From NCBI RefSeq assembly GCF_029910095.1, contig NZ_CP094526.1:2356001-2420000 (forward strand): DNA of 64,000 bases, written 5' to 3'. Below are positions 41,924 through 51,099 of the stretch, piece by piece; position 1 is the first letter of the stretch, and every line of letters starts with the position of its first letter. The position numbers were made by a program, and so were the translations under genes. This DNA is from Bradyrhizobium sp. ISRA464 (GTDB lineage Bacteria; Pseudomonadota; Alphaproteobacteria; Rhizobiales; Xanthobacteraceae). The notes under the pieces were generated by a model, which had not been told where the DNA came from, did not search any database, and saw only the letters and a program-made list of their open reading frames with translations.

Positions 41924-42318
41924 GATACTCCTCGCATCTCTGCTCTCTTATTCCCGCGTCAATACCAAACCCGTTATCCTGAGGAAGCGCATTAGCGCCG
42001 TCTCGAAGGATCGACGGCCAGGCTGCAAGATCAGGGCCGTGCATCTTTCGAGACGCGCGCGAGAACGCGCTCCTCAGATGACGGGTTCGCTGTTCCCGCG
42101 CGGTGATCCGGGCCCGCACCGATCTCGCCGCGGCCCGGCGAGATTATGGCGCAACACATCTAGGCGCGTCGCGACATCTTGATGGCCGACGTCTTGCGGA
42201 AGCGGCGGGTTTGCAGGCAGACTACGCGTCGGCAGTCCTGCCAATTTCATTCCCACCAAACGATTTGCTGGCGTGACGTCGTCGATGGCATCGGCGTTCC
42301 ACGCGTCAGGAGCACTCC
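41924..42318. repeat. Intergenic repeat between two plus-strand genes
   Basis: No gene is visible. ACCCGTTATCCTGAGGAAGC near 41969-41988 and a CCTCAGATGACGGGT segment near 42075 form an imperfect inverted pair around a CTCGAAGGATCG / CTTTCGAGACGC-type core, the pattern of a frequent Bradyrhizobium repeat. The last 150 bp hold no obvious motif beyond a weak ribosome site before 42319. Confidence 0.45.
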
Positions 42319-43137
42319 ATGGACAATCTGCAGACACAGGGCATCAGCCTGCCCCGGCTCGGGCTCGGCACCTTCCGCATGCAGGGCGACGCGTGCCGCG
42401 CGGCGGTCGAGAGTGCGCTCGGGCTCGGCTATCGGCACATCGACACCGCCGAAATGTACGCCAATGAAGAGCCGATCGGAGCTGCAATCGCGACCTCGAA
42501 GGTCGCGCGCCAGGACCTGCACGTGACCACGAAGGTCTGGCACGAGAACCTGGCGCCCGATGCGATCCGCAAAGCCTTCGATGCCAGCCTGAAGAAACTG
42601 CGCCTCGATCACGTCGATCTCTATTTGGTGCATTGGCCGTCGCGCTCCATGAACCTGCCGGCGATCTTCGAGACGTTGATGCAGCTGAAGGAGGAAGGCC
42701 GCACTCGCGCGATCGGCGTTGCGAACTTCACGACGGCGCTGCTCAAGACGGTGGTCGAGGACGTCAGGGCGCCGATCGCCTGCAATCAGATCGAATATCA
42801 CGCGATGCTGGACCAGACGCCGGTGCGGAGATATCTCGCCGCAAAATCCATCCCGCTGGTCGCTTACTGTCCGCTGGCGCAGGGCCGTATCGCCAAGGAC
42901 GAAACGCTCGGCAGGATCGGCCGCAAGCACGATGCGACCGCGGCGCAAGTGGCGCTGAGATGGTTGCTCGACCAGGACGGTGTCGCGGCGATTCCGAAAG
43001 CCTCGCGCGCCGAAAGCCAGAGGGCCAATCTCGACGCACTGAAGGTCAGGCTTGACGATGACGATCGCAAGGCAATTGCCTCATTGCCCAAGGACATGCG
43101 TTGCGTCAATCCGGGCTTCGCGCCGGCCTGGGATTGA
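42319..43137 (+). CDS. Aldo/keto reductase
   Basis: A 272-aa NADPH-dependent aldehyde/ketone reductase of the bacterial 2,5-diketo-D-gluconate reductase-like group. The catalytic tetrad is visible as Asp in GYRHIDTAEMYANE, Tyr in the same motif, Lys in TTKVWHENL and His in LVHWPS. The NADPH site AIPKASRAES is at the C-terminus. The start ATG follows AGGAGC. It is followed by a bidirectional hairpin. Confidence 0.9.
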   Translation: MDNLQTQGISLPRLGLGTFRMQGDACRAAVESALGLGYRHIDTAEMYANEEPIGAAIATSKVARQDLHVTTKVWHENLAPDAIRKAFDASLKKLRLDHVDLYLVHWPSRSMNLPAIFETLMQLKEEGRTRAIGVANFTTALLKTVVEDVRAPIACNQIEYHAMLDQTPVRRYLAAKSIPLVAYCPLAQGRIAKDETLGRIGRKHDATAAQVALRWLLDQDGVAAIPKASRAESQRANLDALKVRLDDDDRKAIASLPKDMRCVNPGFAPAWD

Positions 43138-43180
43138 TGAGCGGGCATTACTCTCTCGCAGCGACTTTGTCGCGCCTCCA

Positions 43181-43218
43181 CAAAGAAAATGGCTCCGCGA
43201 GGAGCCATTTTCCCTTTG
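43181..43218. terminator. Bidirectional rho-independent terminator
   Basis: AAAATGGCTCC at 43186-43196 pairs with GGAGCCATTTT at 43201-43211 over a GCGA loop, with outer CAAAG/CTTTG pairing. A-rich and T-rich flanks serve both strands. It lies between the convergent aldo/keto reductase gene and the His-rich peptide gene. Confidence 0.8.
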
Positions 43219-43234
43219 TGTCGGCCTTATTTGA

Positions 43235-43444
43235 TCAATAGCGATGTCGCTTGATCACCACGACGCGATCATGATGGTGCCAGCCGCGATGCCAGCCGTG
43301 ATCGCGCATTTCGGCGCGGGCGTGCCAACCATGGTCCCAATAATGGCCGCCACGTTTCACCACAACGGTTTCGGCGCTCGCGATCGACGGCACCGCCAAT
43401 GCGAGTGCGCCGATTGCAGCAGCAACATATCCAAACTCCTTCAT
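43235..43444 (-). CDS. Small exported His-rich protein
   Basis: A 69-aa protein starting MKEFGYVAAAIGALALAVPSIASA, a full Sec signal peptide, with a short mature part rich in His and Trp (HYWDHGWHARAEMRDHGWHRGWHHHDR) and basic C-terminus (KRHRY). Repeated HGWH motifs suggest metal binding in the periplasm, but this is inference. A strong ribosome site GAGGAGG precedes the ATG at 43444. No family is recognised. Confidence 0.7.
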   Translation of the reverse strand: MKEFGYVAAAIGALALAVPSIASAETVVVKRGGHYWDHGWHARAEMRDHGWHRGWHHHDRVVVIKRHRY

Positions 43445-43598
43445 CTCATCCTCCTCAATTGAGCGAGAATGAAACAGCGCAGCCTATTGAAACGTTCCTG
43501 TGAAACTCAGAGAGTTTTCTGAACGCTTGTTCAGCAAGTGCGCGTCGATTCGCTACTGCGACCGGAACGAATCGATCCATCGTGCTGCGAGCCGATCG

Positions 43599-44837
43599 CT
43601 AACCGCGCTTCTCCACATTGCTGCTCCGCGTCGGCACGCCGAATTCCTTCCGGCACACCTCTGCAAGCACGGCGATGCCCTCGCGGATCTGCTGATGCGA
43701 GGGGCTCGCGAAGCAGAGCCTGAGCCGGCTGCCCGAGTGAGCCTTGTTGGTCGACCATTCCGGTCCCGGATTGATCGAGACGCCGGCCGCGAGCGCCGCC
43801 TGATACAGCTTCATCGTATCGACATTGTCGGGCAGCTTGACCCACAGGAAGATGCCGCCCTTGGGTGCTTCGAATTCGGCCGCGGTGCCGAACTGCTCGT
43901 TCAAAGCCTCCATCAGCGTGTCGAGTTTTGCGCGCAGGCCGCGCGTCAGCCGCGGCACGTGGGTCGCGAAATGCGGCGCGCAATATTCGGCGAGCACCAT
44001 CTGCTCCAGCGCGCCGGAGCCGGCATCTGTCTTTAGCGCCAGCATCCGCGACATCATCTCCCAGGGCGCCACGATGAAGCCGACGCGCAGCGCCGGCGCG
44101 ATCGATTTCGAGAACGAGCCGATATGGATCACGCCGCCATGCTTGCTCATGGCGTAGACCGCGGGCGGCCGCTCGCCGCTCCAGATGAGGTCGGCGTAGC
44201 AATCGTCCTCGAAGATCGGCACGCCGTATTCCTGCGAGAGCCTCAGCATCTCGGCACGGCGGCCTTCGGGAAGGATCGAGCCGGTCGGGTTTTGCACCGT
44301 CGGGATGGTGTAGATGTATTTCGGCGTGATGCCCCGGCGCTTGTGGTCGGCGAGCGCTGCGGCCAGCGCATCCATCCGCATGCCTTCGCCATCAAGCGGA
44401 ATCCCGACCGCGTTGACGCCGAGCCGCGTCAGCCGGTTCAGCGAGCCCTGATAGGTCTCCTGCTCGATCAGCACGGTGTCGCCTTTGGCCAGCAGGGTGT
44501 GATTGACGAGGTCGAGCGCCTGCAGCGAGCCGGACACGATCATGATCTCGTCCGGCGTGCAGGCGATAGCGGCGTCGCGCTTCAGCTTTTGTGCCAGGAA
44601 TTCACGCAAGGGCAGGTAACCCTGCGGCCCGTGGGCGAGGTTGTAGGTCGCGAGATTGCGGCCCTCGCGCTTCAGCACGGCATTGACCGCCTCCAGCAGC
44701 CCGTCGACCGGGACCTGCTCGGGATCGTTGTTGCCGCCGACGAAGCTGTACTTGGCAAGACCGGTCCACCGCGCGGCCGGCGCGGGCAGTCCGGCCGGGA
44801 GCAGGGGTGCAAAGTCGAACTGGGCTGAGGTGGACAT
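43599..44837 (-). CDS. PLP-dependent fold I aminotransferase (class I/II, LysN-like)
   Basis: A 412-aa protein starting MSTSAQFDFAPLLP. The AAT-I fold is clear, with SGSLQALDLV, PTVQNPTGSIL, FEDDCYADL, the PLP-binding Lys in GSFSKSIAPALRVGFI and the C-terminal Arg in LRLCFASPS. It resembles 2-aminoadipate and aromatic aminotransferases of the MocR-type aminotransferase domain without the HTH. The ATG at 44837 was used because upstream in-frame codons overlap the neighbouring gap and look non-coding. Its substrate is unknown. Confidence 0.85.
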   Translation of the reverse strand: MSTSAQFDFAPLLPAGLPAPAARWTGLAKYSFVGGNNDPEQVPVDGLLEAVNAVLKREGRNLATYNLAHGPQGYLPLREFLAQKLKRDAAIACTPDEIMIVSGSLQALDLVNHTLLAKGDTVLIEQETYQGSLNRLTRLGVNAVGIPLDGEGMRMDALAAALADHKRRGITPKYIYTIPTVQNPTGSILPEGRRAEMLRLSQEYGVPIFEDDCYADLIWSGERPPAVYAMSKHGGVIHIGSFSKSIAPALRVGFIVAPWEMMSRMLALKTDAGSGALEQMVLAEYCAPHFATHVPRLTRGLRAKLDTLMEALNEQFGTAAEFEAPKGGIFLWVKLPDNVDTMKLYQAALAAGVSINPGPEWSTNKAHSGSRLRLCFASPSHQQIREGIAVLAEVCRKEFGVPTRSSNVEKRG

Positions 44838-44895
44838 GGGTGCTTCGCTCCGTCTTGTTGTCGTTGAGAAGGCCGTGTCGCGGCCTTCCATGAGG

Positions 44896-45438
44896 TTAGT
44901 TCTTGCCGACCAGCTTGATCGGCCGGCCCTGGGTAATGAAGGCATAGTGTCCGGCGCCGACGCTGCCGATCATCAGGGCCTCGACCACCGGTTCAGCGAT
45001 CTCGCCGGTCGCCGCCCAGTCGACCACGAAATTGGCGCCGGTGCCGCCGCGGGTATCGGTGGTGGCGATGACGACCTCGACGGTCGCGAACGGTTTTAGC
45101 GCCACCGGCGATTTGAGGTAGCTCTCCACCATCTTGCCTGATGTGTCGAAATAGGCGATCCGCTTCAGCACCAGCGGCCTCGTCTCCGAGGCGTTGTGCA
45201 CGCTGAGCGTCACCGAGAAATCTGCCCTGAGCTTGCCCTGGCTCATCGACACGCTGGAATAGGCCGGCACGTAGAACGCGCCGGAGACCGCGAGATTTTC
45301 GGTCGGCATCGTGGTGAGCGAATTCGCAAAATTTTGCTCAATGCTTCCGGCGGCTTGCGCAGTCGCCCGTCCCATGTGCAACGTGAGCAGACAGGCGAGA
45401 ATCGCCAGCAAAAGGCCGCCTGCGCGGATGTGACACAT
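44896..45438 (-). CDS. DUF3124-family exported protein
   Basis: A 180-aa protein with a signal peptide-like N-terminus (MCHIRAGGLLLAILACLLTLHMGRATAQA) and a DUF3124-like body, including GAFYVPAYSSV, VTLSVHNASETRPL and DTSGKMVESYL. An in-frame ATG at 45480 or GTG at 45456 would be an alternative start; 45438 keeps the signal peptide near the N-terminus. It is divergent from a CPA2 antiporter. Its function is unknown. Confidence 0.65.
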   Translation of the reverse strand: MCHIRAGGLLLAILACLLTLHMGRATAQAAGSIEQNFANSLTTMPTENLAVSGAFYVPAYSSVSMSQGKLRADFSVTLSVHNASETRPLVLKRIAYFDTSGKMVESYLKSPVALKPFATVEVVIATTDTRGGTGANFVVDWAATGEIAEPVVEALMIGSVGAGHYAFITQGRPIKLVGKN

Positions 45439-45496
45439 TGCTTGTTTGATCCTCACGCCCAGCCCTCTAGGTTGCGGCATCGGGAAATTTTGACGC

Positions 45497-47224
45497 ATGC
45501 ACGAACTTATCCGCGATATCACGCTCTGTATCCTGTTCGCCTGGGGGCTCGGGCTGTTGGCCCATTTCTCCCGGCAGCCGCTGATCCTGGCCTACCTTAT
45601 CGCCGGCTTTTTCATCGGTCCATTCGGCATGGGCTGGGTCGAGTCGCAGGAGTCGATCAGCGTCATCTCCGAGCTCGGCCTGATCTTCATGCTGTTCATG
45701 ATCGGGCTGGAGATCGACCTGAAGAAGATCGTCCGCGCCGGCAAGGTGATCCTGTTCGCCGGCGCCGGCCAGCTTCTCGGCGGCTGCCTGCTCGGCATCC
45801 TGTTCTTTGCGGGAATTGGGCTCGCGATCGGCGGCCGCAAGTTCGATGCGCTCTATCTCTGCGTCGCCTGCGCGCTGTCCTCGACCGTGATCATCGTCAA
45901 GGTGCTCTACGAGAAGCGCGAGCTCGACACGCTGCCGGGCCGGATCACGCTCGGCGTGCTGGTCTTGCAGGACATCTTCGCGATCCTGTTCCTGGCGGTC
46001 CAGCCGAGCCTCGACAACCTGCAGATCGGTGTGGTGCTGCTGTCGATCGCCCGCGTCGCCGTCCTGGTCGCGACCGCGCTGGTGTTGAGCCGCTACGTGC
46101 TGCCGCGGCTGTTCCACCAGATCGCGCGCCGGCCCGAACTGGTGCTGCTCGGCGCGCTCGCCTGGTGCTTTCTGATCGGCGAGATCGCCGAACGGTTGCA
46201 TCTGTCGCGCGAGATGGGCTCGCTGGTCGCCGGCGTCTCGATCTCGACCTTCCCCTATGCGCTCGACGTCACCGCGAAGGTCACGACGCTCAGGGATTTC
46301 TTCATCACCCTGTTCTTCGTCGCGCTCGGCATGACGATCCCGATTCCGGGCCTCTCGGTGATCGGGCTGGCGCTTGTCATCGCGGCATTCACCGTGGCGA
46401 GCCGCCTGGCGACGACGTTCACGCCGCTCTATCTGATGAAGCAGGGCCTGCGTGCCAGCCTGCTGCCGGCGATCAACCTGGCGCAGATCTCCGAGTTCTC
46501 GTTGGTTGTGATCCAGACCGGAACCGCCGCCAGCCACATATCGACCGAGACCGCGAGCGCCGCCTCGTTCGCGTTCGTGGTGCTGGCGGTGCTCTCGACC
46601 TTTGCGATGGGGCGCAGCGACCAGGTCGTGCGCGGCCTGATCGGTCCGTTGAAACGGATCGGACTGCGCGACCTCGGCCACGCCCAGGAAACCGAGGGGG
46701 CGGGCGAGGGCGGCCATGGCGAGATCAGGCGCATCGTCATCCTCGGCTTTTTCCGCGCGGCGAGCGCGCTGCTCAACCAGATCGAGCGGCAGAACCAGTC
46801 GCTGCTCGAGCAGATCAGCGTCATCGACTTCAATCCGCTGGTGTTCCGCACGTTGTCCGACCGCGGGCTGCACGTGATCTACGGCGACATCAGCAATGTC
46901 GACACGCTGGTCCATGCCGGTATCGGCAAGGCCGAGATTATCATCCTCAGCGTGCCGGATTTCCTGCTCGTCGGCGCCGACAACGAGAAGCTGGTGCGTC
47001 ACGTCCGGACCTTGAACCCGACCGCGAGGATCGTCGCGACCGCCGACCTGCTGGCCGACGTCGAGGATCTCTACAAGGCCGGCGCCGACTACGTCACGGT
47101 GACCCGGATCAGCGACGCCGGTGAGCTCTATGCCGTGATCGAGGCCACCGACGCCGGCCTGCTCGACGACAAGCGCGCCGAGATGGATGCCCGGCTGGCC
47201 GATCGGCGCGAGGTCTTGCCGTAA
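45497..47224 (+). CDS. CPA2-family cation:proton antiporter with NAD-binding domain
   Basis: A 575-aa protein with about twelve hydrophobic helices (residues 1-390) followed by a TrkA-N type NAD-binding domain (about 420-545: RRIVILGFFRAASALLNQIE, GDISNVDTLVHAG). This is the KefB/KefC-type layout, with K+/Na+ efflux in exchange for H+. The helix region carries the conserved FMIGLEIDLKK and ALSSTVIIVK motifs. It has no ancillary KefF/KefG-like gene nearby, so glutathione gating is unproven. Confidence 0.85.
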   Translation: MHELIRDITLCILFAWGLGLLAHFSRQPLILAYLIAGFFIGPFGMGWVESQESISVISELGLIFMLFMIGLEIDLKKIVRAGKVILFAGAGQLLGGCLLGILFFAGIGLAIGGRKFDALYLCVACALSSTVIIVKVLYEKRELDTLPGRITLGVLVLQDIFAILFLAVQPSLDNLQIGVVLLSIARVAVLVATALVLSRYVLPRLFHQIARRPELVLLGALAWCFLIGEIAERLHLSREMGSLVAGVSISTFPYALDVTAKVTTLRDFFITLFFVALGMTIPIPGLSVIGLALVIAAFTVASRLATTFTPLYLMKQGLRASLLPAINLAQISEFSLVVIQTGTAASHISTETASAASFAFVVLAVLSTFAMGRSDQVVRGLIGPLKRIGLRDLGHAQETEGAGEGGHGEIRRIVILGFFRAASALLNQIERQNQSLLEQISVIDFNPLVFRTLSDRGLHVIYGDISNVDTLVHAGIGKAEIIILSVPDFLLVGADNEKLVRHVRTLNPTARIVATADLLADVEDLYKAGADYVTVTRISDAGELYAVIEATDAGLLDDKRAEMDARLADRREVLP

Positions 47225-47368
47225 AGCGCTCGGTCTCCTCCGGACCTCCCGCAGGGGCAACCTTTTCCTGGTATGCCTGTTCAACGCATACCGGGTTGCA
47301 TAATGATACTGGCGCGGGCTTCGGAACCCGGCTAATCCACTGCCTGCACATAGCGAGATGTTAGGACA

Positions 47369-48445
47369 ATGGCCGATACGATCCAGGAAGTGCTGCAGGC
47401 GTTTGCGGGGGGAGAACTCGTCGTCGTCACCGATGATGACGACCGTGAGGGCGAGGGCGACCTGATCGTCGCGGCGTCGTTCTGTACGGCGGAAAAGATG
47501 GCCTTCATCATCCGCCACACCTCCGGCATCGTCTGCGCGCCAATCACCACCGACGACGCGCGCCGGCTGCGGCTCGACCCGATGGTGGCGCACAACGAGT
47601 CCAGCCACACCACAGCCTTCACGGTCTCGATCGACTACAAGCCCGACGGCGGCACCGGCATCTCCGCGGAGGAGCGCGCCTCCTGCTGCCGCGCGCTCGC
47701 CAACCCTAATGCCGGCGGCAACGACTTCGCGCGGCCCGGTCACATCTTCCCGTTGATCGCCCGCGACGGCGGCGTGCTGATGCGTTCCGGCCATACCGAA
47801 GCCGCGGTCGATCTCTGCAAGCTCACCGGCCTGCCGCCGGTCGGTGTCATCAGCGAGTTGATGAATGACGATGGAACCGTGATGAAGGGTGAGCAGGTCG
47901 CGAAATTCGCCGCCGCCCACAAGCTCAAGCACGTCACGATCGCGGACCTCATCGCCTACCGCCAGGCGCGCGAGAAGCTGATCGAGCGGGTCGCGACCTT
48001 CACCACGGAAAGCCCGATCGGGCCGCTCCAGGGCTATGCCTATCGCTCGCCATTCGACGAGATCATGCATGCCGCCTTCGTCTATAATGGCATCGGCGAC
48101 GGCAGGAACGTGCTGACGCGGCTGCACAAGCCCAACATCGTCAAGGACCTGTTCACGGGACAGGCGCGGATGGAAGCCGTGCTGCGGCAGTTCAAGAATG
48201 CGGGCCGTGGCGTGCTGGTGTATCTGCGCGATGGTGCAGCGGGCGTTCCGGTCGAACCGGTCGGCGAGCCGAACAGCGCGGAAGCCGATCGCAACAGGCA
48301 GTGGCGCGAGGTCGGCGTTGGCGCGCAGATCCTGCGCGATCTCGGCGTCACCTCGATCCGAAACCTGACCTCGTCGGTGCACGACTACAAGGGCCTGTCC
48401 GGCTTTGGCATCGAGATCGTGTCCAACGAGAAGCTCGAGCATTAG
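47369..48445 (+). CDS. ribB: 3,4-dihydroxy-2-butanone 4-phosphate synthase with degenerate GTP cyclohydrolase II-like domain
   Basis: A 358-aa protein. The N-terminal domain (about 1-205) makes the four-carbon precursor of riboflavin. Its motifs are VVTDDDDREGEGDLIVAA and RSGHTEAAVDLCKLTGL. The C-terminal domain (about 210-358) resembles GTP cyclohydrolase II by position, but the Cys ligands of the zinc site are absent, so it is unlikely to be bifunctional. A separate RibA must exist. The 144-bp upstream gap holds no convincing FMN riboswitch. Confidence 0.88.
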   Translation: MADTIQEVLQAFAGGELVVVTDDDDREGEGDLIVAASFCTAEKMAFIIRHTSGIVCAPITTDDARRLRLDPMVAHNESSHTTAFTVSIDYKPDGGTGISAEERASCCRALANPNAGGNDFARPGHIFPLIARDGGVLMRSGHTEAAVDLCKLTGLPPVGVISELMNDDGTVMKGEQVAKFAAAHKLKHVTIADLIAYRQAREKLIERVATFTTESPIGPLQGYAYRSPFDEIMHAAFVYNGIGDGRNVLTRLHKPNIVKDLFTGQARMEAVLRQFKNAGRGVLVYLRDGAAGVPVEPVGEPNSAEADRNRQWREVGVGAQILRDLGVTSIRNLTSSVHDYKGLSGFGIEIVSNEKLEH

Positions 48446-48619
48446 CACTTGTCATTCCGGGCGATGCGCATGCATCGAACTTCGGGGGCGCAATTGCGTA
48501 CCCTGGTTCACGCTGCCGCGTGCCCCGGAACGACCGTGATCCCAATTCAATTGCGCTTTGCAGCATAGCGCTTTAATTTAGCCACCAAATTCCGAAAGAC
48601 CTATGCGAAAGGATGTTTC
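48446..48619. repeat. Intergenic repeat before the glutaryl-CoA dehydrogenase gene
   Basis: The GTCATTCCGGGCG and CCCCGGAACGACCG segments at about 48452-48533 form an imperfect inverted pair, typical of repeated intergenic sequence. A ribosome site GAAAGGATG precedes the ATG at 48620. Confidence 0.4.
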
Positions 48620-49834
48620 ATGAGCGTGCGCCCCCAGGCCAAGGACAAGCCGGCTGCCGCCAGCTTCCAGTGGGATGATCCGTTCCTGCTTGACGACCAG
48701 CTCACCGAAGACGAGCGCCTGATCCGCGACACCGCGCGGGCCTATGCGCAGGACAAGCTCCTGCCACGCGTCACCAAAGCCTATCTCGAAGAGAAGACCG
48801 ACCGCGAGATCTTCAACGAGATGGGCGAGCTCGGTCTGATCGGCGTCACGCTGCCGGAGGAATATGGCTGCGCCAATGCGAGCTATGTGGCCTACGGCCT
48901 CGTGGCGCGCGAGATCGAGCGCGTCGACAGCGGCTATCGTTCGATGAACTCGGTGCAGTCGTCGCTGGTGATGTATCCGATCTACGCCTATGGCGACGAA
49001 AACCAGCGCAAGAAATATCTGCCCAAGCTCGCGACCGGCGAGTGGGTCGGCTGCTTCGGCCTGACCGAGCCGGACGCCGGTTCCGATCCCGGCGGCATGA
49101 AGACCCGCGCGGAAAAGGTGTCCGACGGCTACAAGCTCAACGGCAGCAAGATGTGGATCTCGAACGCGCCGATCGCCGACGTCTTCGTGGTCTGGGCCAA
49201 GTCGGCCGCGCATGACAATCAGATCCGCGGCTTCATCCTGGAGAAGGGCATGAAGGGCTTGTCGGCGCCGAAGGTCGGCGGCAAGCTCAGCTTGCGCGCC
49301 TCGATCACCGGCGAGATCGTGCTCGACAATGTGGTGGTGCCGGACAGCGCGCTGCTGCCCAACGTTTCCGGCCTGAAGGGGCCGTTCGGCTGTCTCAACC
49401 GCGCCCGCTACGGCATCTCGTGGGGCGCGATGGGCGCCGCCGAGGACTGCATGCACCGCGCGCGCCAGTACACGCTCGACCGCAAGCAGTTCAACCGGCC
49501 GCTCGCCGCCACCCAGCTCGTGCAGAAGAAGCTCGCCGACATGGAGACCGAGATCGCGCTCGGCCTGCAGGCCTCCTTGCGCGTCGGCCGCCTGATGGAC
49601 GAAGGCAAGATGGCGCCGGAGATGATCTCGATCGTCAAGCGCAACAATTGCGGCAAGGCGCTCGACATCGCCCGCATGGCGCGCGACATGCACGGCGGCA
49701 ACGGCATCCAGATCGAGTATCACGTGATGCGTCACACCGCGAACCTGGAAACCGTGAACACCTACGAGGGCACCCACGACGTCCACGCCCTGATCCTTGG
49801 CCGCGCGATCACCGGCATCCAGGCATTCTCGTAA
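48620..49834 (+). CDS. gcdH: Glutaryl-CoA dehydrogenase (acyl-CoA dehydrogenase family)
   Basis: A 404-aa flavoprotein that oxidises and decarboxylates glutaryl-CoA to crotonyl-CoA in lysine and tryptophan degradation. The family signature [17 protein letters not shown] and [15 protein letters not shown] are seen. The catalytic Glu lies in [20 protein letters not shown]. These match GCDH more than short-chain acyl-CoA dehydrogenases. Specific substrate assignment rests on family similarity. Confidence 0.88.
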   Translation: MSVRPQAKDKPAAASFQWDDPFLLDDQLTEDERLIRDTARAYAQDKLLPRVTKAYLEEKTDREIFNEMGELGLIGVTLPEEYGCANASYVAYGLVAREIERVDSGYRSMNSVQSSLVMYPIYAYGDENQRKKYLPKLATGEWVGCFGLTEPDAGSDPGGMKTRAEKVSDGYKLNGSKMWISNAPIADVFVVWAKSAAHDNQIRGFILEKGMKGLSAPKVGGKLSLRASITGEIVLDNVVVPDSALLPNVSGLKGPFGCLNRARYGISWGAMGAAEDCMHRARQYTLDRKQFNRPLAATQLVQKKLADMETEIALGLQASLRVGRLMDEGKMAPEMISIVKRNNCGKALDIARMARDMHGGNGIQIEYHVMRHTANLETVNTYEGTHDVHALILGRAITGIQAFS

Positions 49835-49852
49835 CGGCGCTTGGGTTGTGAT

Positions 49853-49962
49853 CCACCGGAAGTAACCACAGATGTCGACATGGCCGGGCTCGTCCCGGCC
49901 ATCCACGTCTTGGCTTGCGGAAAAGACATGGATGCCCCGGGTCAAGCCCGGGCATGACGATC
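49853..49962. repeat. Intergenic repeat of two GC hairpins
   Basis: ATGGCCGGG at 49880-49888 pairs with CCCGGCCAT at 49894-49902. A second, imperfect stem, ATGCCCCGGG / CCCGGGCAT, lies at 49932-49955. Similar two-hairpin sequences are frequent in rhizobial gaps. It may also terminate the upstream gene. Confidence 0.5.
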
Positions 49963-49981
49963 GAAATGCAGGGAGGTCACC

Positions 49982-50902
49982 ATGACCGATAACGACGACA
50001 TCCCGTTCAACCGCAACTTCCCGCTCAAGCCCGGCGTGGTCGAGGAGGTTCGCCCGGGCGTGCGCCGCGTCCTCTGCAACAATCCAAGCCCGTTCACCTT
50101 CACCGGCACGGTCAGCTACATCGTGGGGAAAGGCAAGGTCGCGATCATCGATCCCGGCCCGGATGACGAGGCGCATGCGAAAGCGCTGCTCGATGCCGTC
50201 AGGGGCGAGACAGTAACCCACATCCTGGTCACCCATACCCACCGCGACCATTCGCCGAACACCCCGCGGATCAAGGCCGCGACCGGCGCGCCTGTCTATG
50301 CCGAGGGGCCGCATCGCGCCTCGCGTCCGCGCTTCGAGAGCGAGAAGCACAATCCGGAATCCGGCGCCGACCGCGATTTCCGTCCCGACGTGCAGGTGAA
50401 ACACGGCGACGTCATCGAAGGCGCGGGCTTTGCGCTGGAGGCGGTCGCCACTCCCGGCCACACCGCCAATCATCTGGCGTTTGCATGGGCCGAGCGCAGC
50501 ATCAATTTCGTCGGCGACCACGTGATGGGCTGGTCGACCTCGATCGTGGCGCCGCCCGACGGCTCGATGATCGACTACATGGCCTCACTGGAGCGGCTGG
50601 AGCAGCGGCCCGAGCAGCTCTATTTCTCGGGCCATGGGCCGGAGATCACCGAAGGTCCGCGCTACGTCCGCTTCCTGGCGCGGCATCGCCGGGCGCGCGA
50701 GGCGTCGATCCTGCATCGCCTCGGCAAGGGCGAGGCCGACATCCCGACGATGGTGCGTGCGATCTATATCGGGCTCGATCCGCGCCTCGCCACCGCTGCC
50801 GGCTATTCCGTGCTGGCGCATCTGGAGGACCTCGTCGGACGCGGGATTGTCGTGACCGATGGCGATCCCGTGATCGGCGGGACGTATCGGCTGGCTTCTT
50901 AA
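49982..50902 (+). CDS. MBL-fold metallo-hydrolase (LACTB2/RNase-like group)
   Basis: A 306-aa metallo-beta-lactamase-fold hydrolase. The zinc motif THTHRDHSPN (HxHxDH) is followed by the His of GHTANH, the Asp of VGDHVMGW and the His of SGHGPEI. A C-terminal winged-helix-like region (ILHRLGKGEADIPTMVRAIYIGL...VLAHLEDLVGRGIV) resembles LACTB2-type proteins. Substrate unknown. Confidence 0.88.
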   Translation: MTDNDDIPFNRNFPLKPGVVEEVRPGVRRVLCNNPSPFTFTGTVSYIVGKGKVAIIDPGPDDEAHAKALLDAVRGETVTHILVTHTHRDHSPNTPRIKAATGAPVYAEGPHRASRPRFESEKHNPESGADRDFRPDVQVKHGDVIEGAGFALEAVATPGHTANHLAFAWAERSINFVGDHVMGWSTSIVAPPDGSMIDYMASLERLEQRPEQLYFSGHGPEITEGPRYVRFLARHRRAREASILHRLGKGEADIPTMVRAIYIGLDPRLATAAGYSVLAHLEDLVGRGIVVTDGDPVIGGTYRLAS

Positions 50903-51075
50903 CCTCGCCCTGTTCTTCACGGGGAGAGGTCGAAATTCGAGCGTAGCTCGAATTTCGGGTGAGGGGCATGCCACAAGCTCGGTCCTGCCATTGCGCTCGC
51001 GGATAGAAGCCTCTCACCCCAACCCTCTAAGAGCGAGCTCCGCTCGTCTCGACCGCGCAAGAGCGGGGCGAGGGA
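50903..51075. repeat. Palindromic intergenic repeat between convergent genes
   Basis: Same architecture as 14903-15066. CGAAATTCGAGC at 50931-50942 and GCTCGAATTTCG at 50946-50957 are perfect 12-bp arms with a GTA loop, followed by GAGGGGCATGCC and later a GAGCGAGCTCCGCTC hairpin and GCGGGGCGAGGGAG. It may terminate transcription from both sides. Confidence 0.65.
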
Positions 51076-51099
51076 GCGCACCGGTGACGCGGGGAGACG

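Noticed and set aside
47225..47368. Possible FMN riboswitch upstream of ribB
   Set aside because: I looked for the conserved RFN core and found no convincing match in the 144-bp gap.
45467..48448. 993-residue minus-strand open frame opposite the antiporter and ribB genes
   Set aside because: It is a GC-driven shadow over two clear genes, with low-complexity sequence rich in Asp, Arg and His.
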